A DNA stretch of 64,000 nt from PALSA-1004 sp041483135 (lineage in GTDB: Bacteria; Pseudomonadota; Gammaproteobacteria; Burkholderiales; SG8-41), in NCBI GenBank assembly GCA_041483135.1, contig JBGPFE010000013.1, positions 1-64,000 on the forward strand, read 5' to 3'. Position numbers and translations under genes: made by a program. Of the stretch, positions 1-10,427 are shown piece by piece. How positions within the stretch are numbered: position 1 is the stretch's first letter; every line of letters starts with the position of its first letter. The notes beneath the pieces were generated by a model. It had not been told where the DNA came from. It was given only the letters and a program-made list of their open reading frames with translations, and did no database searches.

Positions 1-3000
1 CGTGTCTCTGAGGGGTACGGCATCCTTCAGCCGCGCATGGCCGTGAGCCTGCCAGGCACGAATCGGTCGCGGTACGCGCGACTGAGCGGGAGTGAGCCGG
101 GCATTGACCCGTACACGCGCGCCGTCTCCGATGTGTACCAGGACGTGTTCGGTGAAGGCTCCTTCATTGGCAAGGGGATCTATGACGTTGATGCGTTCGA
201 GCGGGCGCTCAAGGGTCGCTTTCCCGAGAACCGGATCCTCAGTCACGATTTACTGGAAGGATGTTACGCGCGGGCGGGACTGTTGAGCGATGTGCAGTTG
301 TACGAGGAATATCCATCCCGCTACAGCGCAGACGTGAGCCGCCGGCACCGCTGGATACGCGGGGATTGGCAGATTGCATCGTGGTTATTGCCGCGCGTAC
401 CTGGCAACAGCACCGGCTCCGGCGCCAGCCGTCAGGGGAATCCGCTCTCGGCTCTGTCCCAATGGAAGATCTTCGACAACCTTCGGCGCAGTCTCGCGCC
501 TCTGGCGCTGACGCTCCTGCTGCTGCTGGGCTGGACGATCCTGTCACCGGCCTGGTTCTGGACCTTGGTGGTGATCGGCATCATCCTGATTCCGCCCTTG
601 ATTGCCTCAATTCTTGAGCTGTTCCGCAGGCCGGATGACGTGCTGCTCGGTCAGCATCTCGCCGCCGAATTGCGCTCAGCTGGCGGGCGCTTCGCGCAGG
701 CGGCGCTTACGCTTGCCTGTCTGCCCTACGAGGCATACTTCAGCCTGGACGCGATCATACGCACGAACTGGCGGATACTGATCACTAAAACGCGGCTGCT
801 GGAATGGAGTCCGTCGGGCGAACCGGATCGTGAGTTCAACGGCGAGGTTGACCCACCCGCACGCACGAACTTCCGCGCTTCCTGGCGGTCGATGTGGATC
901 GCACCCGTTATCGCTATTGCCGCGGCGATCTATCTGACGGCATCAAAGCCGGCCGCGCTGGCAGCAGCCGGGCCGATACTGCTCCTCTGGCTTGCCGCCC
1001 CGGCCATCGCCTGGTGGATCAGCCGGCCGCTCGCTCGCCGTGAAGCACGCCTGACAGCCGACCAGATCATTTTTCTGCAGAAGATTTCGCGCAAGACCTG
1101 GGCGTTCTTCGAGACGTTCGTCGGTCCGGAGGATCACTGGCTGCCACCGGATAACTATCAGGAGCATCCCGTTGCGGTGGTCGCGCATCGCACGTCCCCG
1201 ACCAACATGGGGCTTTCACTGCTCGCGAATCTGTCCGCGTACGACTTCGGCTACATCCCAGCCGGACAACTCATCGAGCGCACGGCGAACGCACTCCATA
1301 CGATGGCAGCCTTGGAACGGCACCAGGGTCACTTCTACAACTGGTATGACACGCAATCGCTGCAGCCGCTGCCACCTCTCTACATTTCGTCGGTGGACAG
1401 CGGGAACCTCGCGGGCCATCTGCTGACATTGCGGCCGGGACTGCTCGCCCTTCCGGATCACAGGATCCTCGGGGCGCGATTGTTTGACGGACTCGGTGAC
1501 ACCCTCAGGATCCTGATGGATGCTGCGGGAGAAGCCGCTACACCCCGGCTCGCTCGACTGCAGAAGGATCTGGAAACTGCCTACGATTCCCGGCCTGCCA
1601 CGCTCGCGGCGGCGCAGCGGTGGCTGGCCCAGCTGGCGACGTCCGCCGCGGAGGTGGCTCGCATCATCGATACCGAGTTCGATGTTGGCGCCGCAACCGA
1701 GCCCGGGAGCGAAGCGAAGTGGTGGGCGCATGCGCTGGCCCGGCAATGCCGGGACGCGCTTGACGAGCTCACGTTGCTCGCCCCCTGGATACTGCTGCCG
1801 GCCGCGCCGGGCGGGCTCAGCGACTTCCCGGGCATTAGCGAGATCCCGACGCTGCGTGAACTGGCAAGACTTGAGGTGGAGTTACTGCCGGTGATCGCGC
1901 GCCGGCTCGGCGCGGACGCGACGCCCGAGCAAAGCGGGTGGCTTGATGAGCTGCGGCGGCTTGTAACAGAAGCAAGCCGTCGCGCCAAAGAGAGGATTGC
2001 GACAATCGAGCGCCTTGCACTGCAATCAAGCGAGCTCGCGCGCATGGAATATGACTTCCTGTACGACAAGGCGCGTCATCTGCTCGCTATCGGCTACAAC
2101 GTAGGCGAGCGCCGCCAGGACTCGAGTTACTACGATCTGCTGGCTTCCGAAGCGCGACTATGCAGTTTCGTCGCGATTGCGCAGGGACAATTGCCGCAGG
2201 AGAGCTGGTTCGCCCTGGGGCGCCTGCTCACTACCGCCGGTGGCGAACCGATTCTCATGTCGTGGAGCGGCTCGATGTTCGAGTACCTGATGCCGCTGCT
2301 GGTGATGCCGACGTACGAAAACACGCTGCTCGACCAGACCTACCAGGCGGCGGTGGAGCGACAGATCGCGTATGGGAAGCAGCGCGGGGTGGCGTGGGGC
2401 ATGTCGGAATCCGGTTACAACACGGTCGATGTTCATCTCAACTACCAGTACCGCGCATTCGGCGTGCCCGGCGTGGGACTCAAACGCGGACTGGCGGAGG
2501 ATTTGGTCGTTGCGCCGTATGCCTCGGCGCTCGCGCTGATGGTGGCGCCCGAGGCGGCGTGCCTGAATTTGCAGCGGCTCGCCGCTGAAGGGCTGGAAGG
2601 TCAATACGGCTTTTACGAGGCGATCGACTATACGCCATCACGTCTGCCACGCGGGCAATCGAGCGCCGTGGTGCGGTCGTTCATGACGCATCACCAGGGC
2701 ATGAACTTTCTCTCGCTGGCTTATCTGATCCTGGACCGTCCGATGCAGAAGCGATTCGAGTCGGATCCGCTGTTCCAGGCGACCATGTTGTTGCTTCAGG
2801 AGCGGATTCCACAGGCCACGACTTTCTATCTGCACACGGCCGAACTTTCCGACATTCGCGCGATTTCCAGCGGCCCGGAATTGCCGGTGCGCGTACTCAC
2901 CAGCCCCGACACTCCGACACCGGAGGTGCACTTATTATCGAACGGCAGATACCACGTTATGGTCACGAACGCGGGCGGCGGTTACAGTCGCTGCAAAGAC

Positions 3001-6000
3001 CTCGCCGTCACACGGTGGCGCGAAGACACTACCCGCGACAACTGGGGCACATTCTGCTATATCCGCGACGTGGCGAGCGGGGTGTTCTGGTCGACCGCCT
3101 ATCAGCCGACGCTCAAACGGCCGGAAACCTACGAAGCGATGTTCTCGGAGGCGCGCGCGGAGTTTCGCCGTCGCGACCACGGTTTCGATACGCATACCGA
3201 AATCGTAGTTTCGCCGGAAGATGACATCGAACTGCGCCGGCTCCACGTCACCAACCGCGCGCGGACGCGCCGGATGATCGAGGTCACGAGTTACGCGGAA
3301 GTTGTCCTCGCATCGTCTGCCGCGGACGCGCTGCATCCGGCGTTCAGCAATCTTTTTGTGCAGACCGAGATCATCCGCGAACGGCAGGCGATCCTCTGCA
3401 CGCGCCGGCCGCGCTCGCTCGAGGAGCACGCGCCATGGATGTTTCACCTGATGGCCGTGCACGGAGCGGAAATCGCGGAGGTTTCCTATGAAACGGACCG
3501 CATGCGGTTCATCGGCCGCGGACGCACTGTCGCCGCGCCGCAGGCGATGAGCGATTCCGCGGCGCTCTCGGGCAGCCAGGGCTCGGTACTGGACCCGATT
3601 GTCGCGATCAGGTATCGAATAACGCTCGAGTCGGAACAATCGGCAACGATAGATATGGTTACCGGTATCGACGAAACCCGCGATGCCGCCTTAAGCCTGG
3701 TCGGGAAATACCAGGATCGGCATCTTGCGGATCGGGTATTCGAACTGGCGTGGACCCATAGCCAGGTGACCCTGCGGCAAATCAATGCGACCGAGACCGA
3801 CGCGCAACTCTATGGACGCCTTGCCGGTTCTGTCATCTACGCCAATTCCTCGCTGCGCGCCGACGCAGCCGTTCTCATCAGGAACCGCCGCGGGCAATCC
3901 GGCTTATGGGGTTACGCCATTTCCGGCGATTTGCCGATCGTGCTGCTGCAGATCGGGGACCGGGCGAATATCGATCTGGTACGCCAACTCGTGCAAGCCC
4001 ACGCGTACTGGCGCTTGAAGGGACTCACCGCGGACCTCGTGATCTGGAACGAAGATCGCGCCGGTTACCGGCAATTGCTCCAGGAACAAATCATGGGGCT
4101 GATTGCCGTGGGCCTCGAGGCACACGTGATGGACCGGCCCGGTGGAATCTTCGTGCGGCGAGCGGAGCAGATATCGGACGAGGACCGCATTCTGCTCCAA
4201 TCGGTCGCGCGCGCCATCATCACCGACAGTCGTGGCGCGCTGGCGGAACAGATCAACCGTCGCGGCTTTATAGAGAGGCGGGTCTCGCGGGCAGAACGGG
4301 CCGACCGCCGCGGCTATATTGAGAAGCGGGTCTCGCGCCTGGTGCCAACCAGAACCCACCGTCCCGAGCTCCCGACTGCCGCTGACTTGCCGCGTCGCGA
4401 TCTTATCCTCAGCAACGGACTGGGAGGTTTCACCCCTGATGGGAGCGAGTACGTCATCACGACCGCTCACGGGCAAGTGACGCCCGCACCCTGGGTGAAT
4501 GTGCAGGCGAATCCGCATTTTGGAACCGTCATTTCCGAGAGCGGCGCGGCCTACACGTGGGGCGAAAATGCCCACGAATTCCGCCTCACTCCCTGGCACA
4601 ACGACCCCGTGAGCGATGCGAGCGGAGAAGCTTTTTACCTCCGCGACGAAGAGAGCGGCCACTTCTGGTCCCCTACGCCGCTGCCCAGCCGCGGAGCGGC
4701 ATCATATGTCAGCCGGCACGGCTTCGGCTACAGCGTGTTCGAGCACACCGAAGACGGTATCCGCTCGGAGCTGTGGATTTACGTGGCACTGGACGCATCG
4801 ATCAAGTTCTCGGTGCTGAAAGTGCGTAACGACTCAGGCCGATCGCGCCGGCTTTCCGCCACGGGATACGTCGAATGGGTGCTGGGCGATCTGCGGCCGA
4901 AATCGACCATGCACGTGATCACCGAAATCAACCCCAATAGCGGAGCGCTCTACGCGCGAAACCGCTACAACATGGAGTTCGCCGGCCGGATTGCGTTCTT
5001 CGACGTGGACGATGCGGCCAGAACCATCAGCGGCGATCGCACGGAATTCATCGGGCGCAACGGCACGCTCAAGAATCCGGCCGCGATGACCCGGTCGCGG
5101 CTATCCGGCAAGGTGGGAGCCGCTTTGGATCCCTGTGCCGCGATCCAGGTTTCGTTCGAGCTGGCCGATGGGCAGGCGCGTGAGATCATCTTCAGGCTCG
5201 GCGTAGGCCAAGACGCCAATGACGCCGGCAACCTGGTGCATCGCTTCCGGGGCTCAACTGCTGCGCTGAGCGCGCTCGAAGCGGTACGCCATTACTGGGG
5301 AAATACGCTCGGCGCAGTGCAGGTGGAAACACCCGACCAGTCCCTCAACGTGCTGACCAACGGCTGGCTCCTGTACCAAACCGTAGCATGCCGTCTGTGG
5401 GCGCGCAGCGGTTACTATCAATCGGGAGGCGCCTTCGGTTTTCGCGATCAGCTGCAGGACGTGATGGCGGTTATCCATGCCGTGCCGAAGCTCGTGCGCG
5501 AGCAACTGCTGCGCTGCGCAGCCCATCAGTTCCGGGAAGGCGATGTCCAGCATTGGTGGCATCCGTCGTCGGGCCGGGGCGTGCGCACGCACTGTTCGGA
5601 TGATTACCTGTGGCTGCCGTTGGCGGCGTGCCGCTATGTTTTGAGCACCGGGGACACGGGGGTGCTGGATGAACACATCCACTTCATCGGAGGACGGCCG
5701 GTTAGCAGCGAAGAGGATTCGTATTACGACCTGCCCGTCCGGTCCGACGAAGCGGAAAGTTTATACCAGCACTGCGTGCGCGCCATCCTGCGCGGTCTCA
5801 CGTTCGGCGAGCACGGCCTGCCGCTCATCGGCTCCGGTGACTGGAACGACGGTATGAACATTGTGGGCATGCACGGCAAGGGCGAGAGCATCTGGCTGGG
5901 CTTTTTCCTGTATGAAGTGCTCATGCGGTTCAGCGAGGTTGCCCGCATGCGCGGCGATACGTCCTTCGTCGAGCGTTGCCGGCAGGAGGCGGCGCAAGTG

Positions 6001-6849
6001 CGCCGGAACATCGAGCAGCATGGGTGGGATGGCGAGTGGTACCTCCGGGCTTACTTCGATGACGGCTCGCCGCTGGGGTCGGCGAGGAACGCCGAGTGCC
6101 AGATCGATTCGATTGCGCAAAGCTGGTCGGTGCTGTCCGGTGCGGGCGATGCCGGACGCTCGCGCATGGCGATGGAAGCGGTGGATAAGCGCCTCGTGCG
6201 CCGGGACCATGCGCTGATCCAGTTGCTGGACCCGCCGTTCGACAAGTCGACGTTGAACCCCGGCTATATCAAAGGCTACGTCCCGGGCGTGCGGGAAAAT
6301 GGCGGGCAGTACACTCACGGCGCGATCTGGATGGCGATGGCGTTCGCCGCAATGGGCGACAGCCGGCGCGCGTGGGAACTCACGGCCATGATCAACCCGG
6401 TCAACCATGCGAATACCGCGCAGGCGATCGCCACTTACAAAGTAGAACCGTACGTGGTCGCTGCCGACGTCTATGCAGTCGCGCCGCATATCGGCCGCGG
6501 CGGCTGGACTTGGTACACCGGTTCGGCCGGCTGGATGTACCGGTTGATCCTGGAATCCCTGCTGGGATTGAGATTGGCAGTGGATAAATTGCATTTCGCG
6601 CCCTGCGTGCCGATCGATTGGCAGGCGTTCCAGGTGCACTACCGCTACCGGGAAACCCTTTATCACATCACCGTCCGGCAAACGTCCGCCGCGGATGCCG
6701 GGATGGGAGTGAGCGTGGATGGCGTAGCGCAACCCGATCCGACGATTCACCTGGTCGACGATCGCCAGGAACACTACGTCGAGGTGAAGCTGCACACCGT
6801 ACAGCTATCCGGCAGCGCGCCTGACAAAGTCGCGCAGCCGGAAACCTAG
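1..6849 (+). CDS. ndvB: Cyclic beta-1,2-glucan synthase (NdvB/ChvB type), 5'-truncated by window edge
   Basis: The frame is open from base 1, and the family motif around residues 5-16 (GYGILQPRMAVS) precedes the first in-window ATG at 37, so the real start lies upstream. The family is usually about 2,800 residues; some 2,280 are present. Residues 1-120 are the end of the GT84 glycosyltransferase domain, including RRHRWIRGDWQ, the QxxRW-like site. Hydrophobic membrane segments follow at about 163-204 and 297-339. Next come a glycoamylase-like region (SWSGSMFEYLMP; THHQGMNF) and a C-terminal GH94 phosphorylase-like region with GSGDWNDGMN near residue 1945, the catalytic Asp site of that family. 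The enzyme makes and sizes periplasmic cyclic glucan from UDP-glucose at the inner membrane. A 16-residue tandem duplication sits at nt 4258-4344. The 3' end overlaps murJ antisense by 45 nt. Confidence 0.9.
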   Translation, partial: RVSEGYGILQPRMAVSLPGTNRSRYARLSGSEPGIDPYTRAVSDVYQDVFGEGSFIGKGIYDVDAFERALKGRFPENRILSHDLLEGCYARAGLLSDVQLYEEYPSRYSADVSRRHRWIRGDWQIASWLLPRVPGNSTGSGASRQGNPLSALSQWKIFDNLRRSLAPLALTLLLLLGWTILSPAWFWTLVVIGIILIPPLIASILELFRRPDDVLLGQHLAAELRSAGGRFAQAALTLACLPYEAYFSLDAIIRTNWRILITKTRLLEWSPSGEPDREFNGEVDPPARTNFRASWRSMWIAPVIAIAAAIYLTASKPAALAAAGPILLLWLAAPAIAWWISRPLARREARLTADQIIFLQKISRKTWAFFETFVGPEDHWLPPDNYQEHPVAVVAHRTSPTNMGLSLLANLSAYDFGYIPAGQLIERTANALHTMAALERHQGHFYNWYDTQSLQPLPPLYISSVDSGNLAGHLLTLRPGLLALPDHRILGARLFDGLGDTLRILMDAAGEAATPRLARLQKDLETAYDSRPATLAAAQRWLAQLATSAAEVARIIDTEFDVGAATEPGSEAKWWAHALARQCRDALDELTLLAPWILLPAAPGGLSDFPGISEIPTLRELARLEVELLPVIARRLGADATPEQSGWLDELRRLVTEASRRAKERIATIERLALQSSELARMEYDFLYDKARHLLAIGYNVGERRQDSSYYDLLASEARLCSFVAIAQGQLPQESWFALGRLLTTAGGEPILMSWSGSMFEYLMPLLVMPTYENTLLDQTYQAAVERQIAYGKQRGVAWGMSESGYNTVDVHLNYQYRAFGVPGVGLKRGLAEDLVVAPYASALALMVAPEAACLNLQRLAAEGLEGQYGFYEAIDYTPSRLPRGQSSAVVRSFMTHHQGMNFLSLAYLILDRPMQKRFESDPLFQATMLLLQERIPQATTFYLHTAELSDIRAISSGPELPVRVLTSPDTPTPEVHLLSNGRYHVMVTNAGGGYSRCKDLAVTRWREDTTRDNWGTFCYIRDVASGVFWSTAYQPTLKRPETYEAMFSEARAEFRRRDHGFDTHTEIVVSPEDDIELRRLHVTNRARTRRMIEVTSYAEVVLASSAADALHPAFSNLFVQTEIIRERQAILCTRRPRSLEEHAPWMFHLMAVHGAEIAEVSYETDRMRFIGRGRTVAAPQAMSDSAALSGSQGSVLDPIVAIRYRITLESEQSATIDMVTGIDETRDAALSLVGKYQDRHLADRVFELAWTHSQVTLRQINATETDAQLYGRLAGSVIYANSSLRADAAVLIRNRRGQSGLWGYAISGDLPIVLLQIGDRANIDLVRQLVQAHAYWRLKGLTADLVIWNEDRAGYRQLLQEQIMGLIAVGLEAHVMDRPGGIFVRRAEQISDEDRILLQSVARAIITDSRGALAEQINRRGFIERRVSRAERADRRGYIEKRVSRLVPTRTHRPELPTAADLPRRDLILSNGLGGFTPDGSEYVITTAHGQVTPAPWVNVQANPHFGTVISESGAAYTWGENAHEFRLTPWHNDPVSDASGEAFYLRDEESGHFWSPTPLPSRGAASYVSRHGFGYSVFEHTEDGIRSELWIYVALDASIKFSVLKVRNDSGRSRRLSATGYVEWVLGDLRPKSTMHVITEINPNSGALYARNRYNMEFAGRIAFFDVDDAARTISGDRTEFIGRNGTLKNPAAMTRSRLSGKVGAALDPCAAIQVSFELADGQAREIIFRLGVGQDANDAGNLVHRFRGSTAALSALEAVRHYWGNTLGAVQVETPDQSLNVLTNGWLLYQTVACRLWARSGYYQSGGAFGFRDQLQDVMAVIHAVPKLVREQLLRCAAHQFREGDVQHWWHPSSGRGVRTHCSDDYLWLPLAACRYVLSTGDTGVLDEHIHFIGGRPVSSEEDSYYDLPVRSDEAESLYQHCVRAILRGLTFGEHGLPLIGSGDWNDGMNIVGMHGKGESIWLGFFLYEVLMRFSEVARMRGDTSFVERCRQEAAQVRRNIEQHGWDGEWYLRAYFDDGSPLGSARNAECQIDSIAQSWSVLSGAGDAGRSRMAMEAVDKRLVRRDHALIQLLDPPFDKSTLNPGYIKGYVPGVRENGGQYTHGAIWMAMAFAAMGDSRRAWELTAMINPVNHANTAQAIATYKVEPYVVAADVYAVAPHIGRGGWTWYTGSAGWMYRLILESLLGLRLAVDKLHFAPCVPIDWQAFQVHYRYRETLYHITVRQTSAADAGMGVSVDGVAQPDPTIHLVDDRQEHYVEVKLHTVQLSGSAPDKVAQPET

Positions 6850-8343
6850 CAGCCATAACACGCCAAAGTAGGCCGCAGCGCCAAGCGTTATGACACCCGC
6901 CAGCTTCAGCACGCGCGCCAGCGGCGCGGCGTTGAACCAGGCTTCGGCATCGCCCGCGGCAAACCACAGGCAAGCGCCCATCGCAACGATCGCAAGCGCG
7001 ATCTTGAGCGCGAACACTCCCCACCCCGGCTGCGGCGAGTAGATGTTGTGCTGCCGCAGCTTGTAATACAACAGGCCGGCGTTGAGGCAGGCGCCGAGCC
7101 CGATCGCGAGCGCGAGACCGGCGTGCTGGAACGGCCATATGAACACGAAGTTCATCGCCTGCGTCGCCACCAGCGCCACCAGCGCAACTTTTACCGGCGT
7201 CTTGATGTTCTGCCGCGCGTAGAAGCCGGGCGCAAGCACCTTGACCAGGATCAGGCCGAGCAGGCCGACGCTGTAGGCGACGAGCGCGTTACGCGTCATC
7301 AGCACGTCGTGCGCCGAGAACTCGCCGTAATGAAACAGCGTCGTGATCAGCGGCACTGCCAGTATCGCCAGCGCCGCCGCCGCCGGCAGCGCGAGCAGCA
7401 GCGTGAGCCGCAATCCCCAGTCGAGCAGCTTTGCATACTCGTCGGCCGCCTGGTCGGCATAGTGCTTGGCGAGGCTCGGCAGCAGGATGGTGCCGAGCGC
7501 GACTCCCAGCAGACCGGTCGGGAACTCCATCAGCCGGTCGGCGTAATACAGCCACGACACGCTGCCCGTCACCAGGAACGACGCGAATATCGTGTTGATC
7601 AGCAGGCTTACCTGGCTGATCGACACGCCGAACACCGCGGGCCCCATCTGCTTCACCACGCGCCACACGCCTTCGTCCTTGAAGTCGAGTTTGAAGCGCG
7701 GCAGCATTTTCAGCCGCAGCAGGAACGGCACCTGAAATGCGAGTTGCAGCACGCCGCCGCAGAACACCGCCCAGGCCAGCGCCTTCACAGGCGGGTCGAA
7801 ATAAGGCGCCAGCCACAGCGCAAAGCCGATGAACGACAAGTTGAGCAGCGTCGGCGTCAGCGCCGGCACCGAGAATCGGCTGTAAGTGTTGAGGACGCCG
7901 CCGGCAAGTGAAACCAGCGAGATGAAGAATATGTAAGGAAACGTGATGCGCAGCAATTCGATGGTGAGCGCGAATTTCTGCGGGTTCGCGGCAAATCCCG
8001 GTGCGCTCACGTAGACTATCAGCGGCGCCACGGCGACGCCAAGCAGCGTGACCACGAACAGCGCCAGCGCGAGCAGCCCGGCAACGTGGTCCACGAGCAG
8101 CCGCGTGCCGGCCTCGCCGCGCCGGTTCTTGTATTCGGCGAGTATCGGCACGAACGCCTGCGAAAACGCGCCCTCGGCGAACAGCCGCCGCAACAGGTTC
8201 GGGATTTTGAATGCGACGAAGAACGCGTCGGTCGCGACCCCCGCCCCGAATGCGCGCGCGATGACGGTGTCGCGTACGAAACCGAGGATGCGCGACACCA
8301 GCGTCATGCTGCTGACTGTCGCGAGCGCTTTTAGCAGATTCAT
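6805..8343 (-). CDS. murJ: Lipid II flippase MurJ (MviN)
   Basis: 512 residues, the usual MurJ length. The N-terminus MNLLKALATVSSMTLVSRIL and the following GFVRDTVIARAFGAG are the MviN signature, and about 14 hydrophobic helices cover the rest. The protein belongs to the MOP exporter superfamily and moves undecaprenyl-linked peptidoglycan precursor across the inner membrane. It is divergent from rpsT, a common betaproteobacterial arrangement. Its last 15 codons overlap the end of the glucan synthase gene on the other strand, so no intergenic terminator separates the two. Confidence 0.97.
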   Translation of the reverse strand: MNLLKALATVSSMTLVSRILGFVRDTVIARAFGAGVATDAFFVAFKIPNLLRRLFAEGAFSQAFVPILAEYKNRRGEAGTRLLVDHVAGLLALALFVVTLLGVAVAPLIVYVSAPGFAANPQKFALTIELLRITFPYIFFISLVSLAGGVLNTYSRFSVPALTPTLLNLSFIGFALWLAPYFDPPVKALAWAVFCGGVLQLAFQVPFLLRLKMLPRFKLDFKDEGVWRVVKQMGPAVFGVSISQVSLLINTIFASFLVTGSVSWLYYADRLMEFPTGLLGVALGTILLPSLAKHYADQAADEYAKLLDWGLRLTLLLALPAAAALAILAVPLITTLFHYGEFSAHDVLMTRNALVAYSVGLLGLILVKVLAPGFYARQNIKTPVKVALVALVATQAMNFVFIWPFQHAGLALAIGLGACLNAGLLYYKLRQHNIYSPQPGWGVFALKIALAIVAMGACLWFAAGDAEAWFNAAPLARVLKLAGVITLGAAAYFGVLWLLGFRLRDFVRRAAG

Positions 8344-8391
8344 GGCGTGTCGGATGGGACTCGAGGCATCGGGCTAAACCGGTGATTCTTC

Positions 8392-8420
8392 TTGCTAAAC
8401 GGGCGAAACGCCCGTATCAT
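8392..8420 (+). promoter_or_regulatory. Predicted sigma-70 promoter of rpsT
   Basis: TTGCTA (8392-8397) and TATCAT (8415-8420) are separated by 17 nt, a good sigma-70 match 35 nt before the rpsT ATG. The spacer contains a perfect inverted repeat CGGGCG-AAA-CGCCCG (8400-8414). The placement is inferred from consensus only. Confidence 0.6.
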
Positions 8421-8454
8421 AGCGCCCTTTTTCACCACGGCACTAAGGGTAGAC

Positions 8455-8718
8455 ATGGCCAATATAGCATCCGCCAGAAAAGCCGCGCGTCAGAGCGCAA
8501 AACGCCGCGAGCACAATGCGAGCCTGCGCTCGGAGCTGCGCAGCGCGATCAAGCGCGTCAGGAAAGCGATCGAAGCCGGCGACAAGGTTGCCGCGCGTGC
8601 CGTGCTGCGCGAATCGACCAAGGTGCTCGACTCGATCGCCGACAAGCACATCATTCACAAGAACAAAGCGTCACGCCACAAAAGCCGCCTGTCCGCCGCC
8701 ATCAAGGCGATAGCCTGA
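8455..8718 (+). CDS. rpsT: 30S ribosomal protein S20
   Basis: 87 residues beginning MANIASARKAARQSAKRRE, the canonical S20 N-terminus; very rich in Lys, Arg and Ala throughout. S20 is a primary 16S rRNA-binding protein of the small subunit. The frame is open upstream to 8392, but the ATG at 8455 matches the family start and the upstream DNA carries the promoter. It is followed at 2 nt by the convergent DUF3579 gene. Confidence 0.98.
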   Translation: MANIASARKAARQSAKRREHNASLRSELRSAIKRVRKAIEAGDKVAARAVLRESTKVLDSIADKHIIHKNKASRHKSRLSAAIKAIA

Positions 8719-8719
8719 G

Positions 8720-9061
8720 CTAAGCGCCCTCCGGTGCCGGCAGTCCGGGCACCGGCCCCCCCACCAGATCCTCGGGGCGCTGCTGCTTGCGCCCCGGCCG
8801 CAACGTCAGTTCGTTATCGCGCGCGAAACCGAGCAGGAAGCTGAAGGCGCCCGGGTCGATCTGCTCGAGTTCGCGGTCGACCACGACGCAACGCACGCCG
8901 GCCGCCAGCACCGGCTTCAGATACGGCGAATAACTGAGGTGACGGTCCTCGCCGAACACCGACATCATGCCGCACAGCCGTTCCGCCCAGTCGCTGGGAC
9001 GGAACGCATGGCCGATCGCGGTCATGCCGACGATGACGATTTCAAGCGCGTCGTCGAACAT
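8720..9061 (-). CDS. DUF3579 family protein
   Basis: 113 residues with the family core IVIVGMTAIGHAFRPSDWAERLCGMM near the N-terminus, then LSYSPYLKPV and RCVVVDRELEQ. DUF3579 is a small cytoplasmic family of Betaproteobacteria without an assigned function, often found between rpsT and the arginine genes as here. No signal peptide or membrane segment is visible. The gene is divergent from argD with a 138-nt gap. Confidence 0.85.
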   Translation of the reverse strand: MFDDALEIVIVGMTAIGHAFRPSDWAERLCGMMSVFGEDRHLSYSPYLKPVLAAGVRCVVVDRELEQIDPGAFSFLLGFARDNELTLRPGRKQQRPEDLVGGPVPGLPAPEGA

Positions 9062-9199
9062 AGCGGGTTTATTTTACCAGCGGCGGGCGCCCGCAAGATT
9101 TCACTTGCATCCGGCCCGCTGTTTGGATAAAACTAGCCGCTGGACAAGGATTAACTACACGGCGGCGGCAGCCGCCGTATTGTTTTTGGGGCTTGAGTT

Positions 9200-10405
9200 A
9201 TGTCGCACGTGATGCACACCTATAAACGGCTGCCGGTCGCGCTCGAGCGCGGCGAGGGCTGCTGGGTATGGGACAAACAGGGCAAACGCTATCTCGACGC
9301 ACTCGCCGGGATCGCGGTGTGCGGGCTCGGCCATAGCCACCCCAGGCTGGTGCAGGCGATCACCGGGCAGGTGAGCAAGCTGATCCACACTTCCAACCTC
9401 TACGAAATCGAGCGCCAGGAGCAGCTCGCTGACCGGCTCGCCGCGATTTCCGGCATGGACGAAGCGTTCTTCTGCAACTCGGGCTGCGAAGCGAACGAGG
9501 CTGCGATCAAGATCGCCCGGCTCTACGGTCACGGCAAAGGCATCGAGATGCCGGCGATCATCGTCATGGAAAAAGCCTTTCACGGCCGTACCATCGCGAC
9601 GCTGTCGGCAACCGGCAGCCGCAAGGTGCAGGCCGGTTTCGAGCCGCTGGTACCGGGCTTCGTGCGCGTGCCGTTCGACGACCTCGCCGCGGTCAGGAAA
9701 GTCGCCGAGAACAACCGCAACGTGGTCGCGGTGCTGGTCGAGCTGATCCAGGGTGAGGGCGGGATCAACATCTGCGGCGCCGATTACCTGCACGGCCTGC
9801 GCGAAATCTGCGATGCCAACGGCTGGCTGTTGATGCTCGACGAGGTGCAGAGCGGCACGGGCCGCACCGGCAAGTGGTTCGCGTTCCAGCATTCGGGCGT
9901 GAGACCTGACGTGATGACGCTCGCCAAAGGGCTCGCCTCGGGCGTGCCGATCGGCGTTTGCCTGGCAGCGGGCCCTGCCGCCGGCGCGTTCAAGCCCGGC
10001 AACCACGGCTCGACTTTCGGCGGCAATCCGCTCGCGTGCACCGCCGCGCTCGCAACACTCGACATCATCGAGAGCGAAAAACTGATGGCGAACGCGACCG
10101 CCGTGGGCGATTTCATCCGCGACGGTTTCCGCGCCGGGCTTGAAGGTGTCGCCGGCGTGCGCGAGATTCGCGGCAAAGGGCTGATGATCGGCATCGAGCT
10201 CGATTTTCCGTGCGATGAGCTGGTCAAGATTGCGCTCGAGGCCGGACTTCTGATCAACGTCACCAACGACAACGTGATCCGGCTGCTGCCGCCGCTCATC
10301 ATCAAGCGCGACGAAGCCCAGCAACTTATTACGACGCTCACCCCGCTGATCACCGATTTCCTCGCCAGTAGCCGCGCTGCTCTGCCCGCGGTGCAGACCG
10401 CCTGA
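9200..10405 (+). CDS. argD: Acetylornithine aminotransferase
   Basis: 401 residues of a class III PLP aminotransferase. Visible features are FCNSGCEANEAAIKIAR (phosphate and cofactor contacts), LDEVQSGTGRTGKW, and the PLP Lys in TLAKGLASG (residue about 242). It converts N-acetylglutamate semialdehyde to N-acetylornithine with glutamate as donor, and may also act on succinyl-diaminopimelate precursors. It is 22 nt upstream of argF, so the two are probably cotranscribed. The start MSHVMHTYKRLPVALERGEG fits the family. Confidence 0.95.
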   Translation: MSHVMHTYKRLPVALERGEGCWVWDKQGKRYLDALAGIAVCGLGHSHPRLVQAITGQVSKLIHTSNLYEIERQEQLADRLAAISGMDEAFFCNSGCEANEAAIKIARLYGHGKGIEMPAIIVMEKAFHGRTIATLSATGSRKVQAGFEPLVPGFVRVPFDDLAAVRKVAENNRNVVAVLVELIQGEGGINICGADYLHGLREICDANGWLLMLDEVQSGTGRTGKWFAFQHSGVRPDVMTLAKGLASGVPIGVCLAAGPAAGAFKPGNHGSTFGGNPLACTAALATLDIIESEKLMANATAVGDFIRDGFRAGLEGVAGVREIRGKGLMIGIELDFPCDELVKIALEAGLLINVTNDNVIRLLPPLIIKRDEAQQLITTLTPLITDFLASSRAALPAVQTA

Positions 10406-10427
10406 GCGGTCTTGCGCCCTGCTTCCC

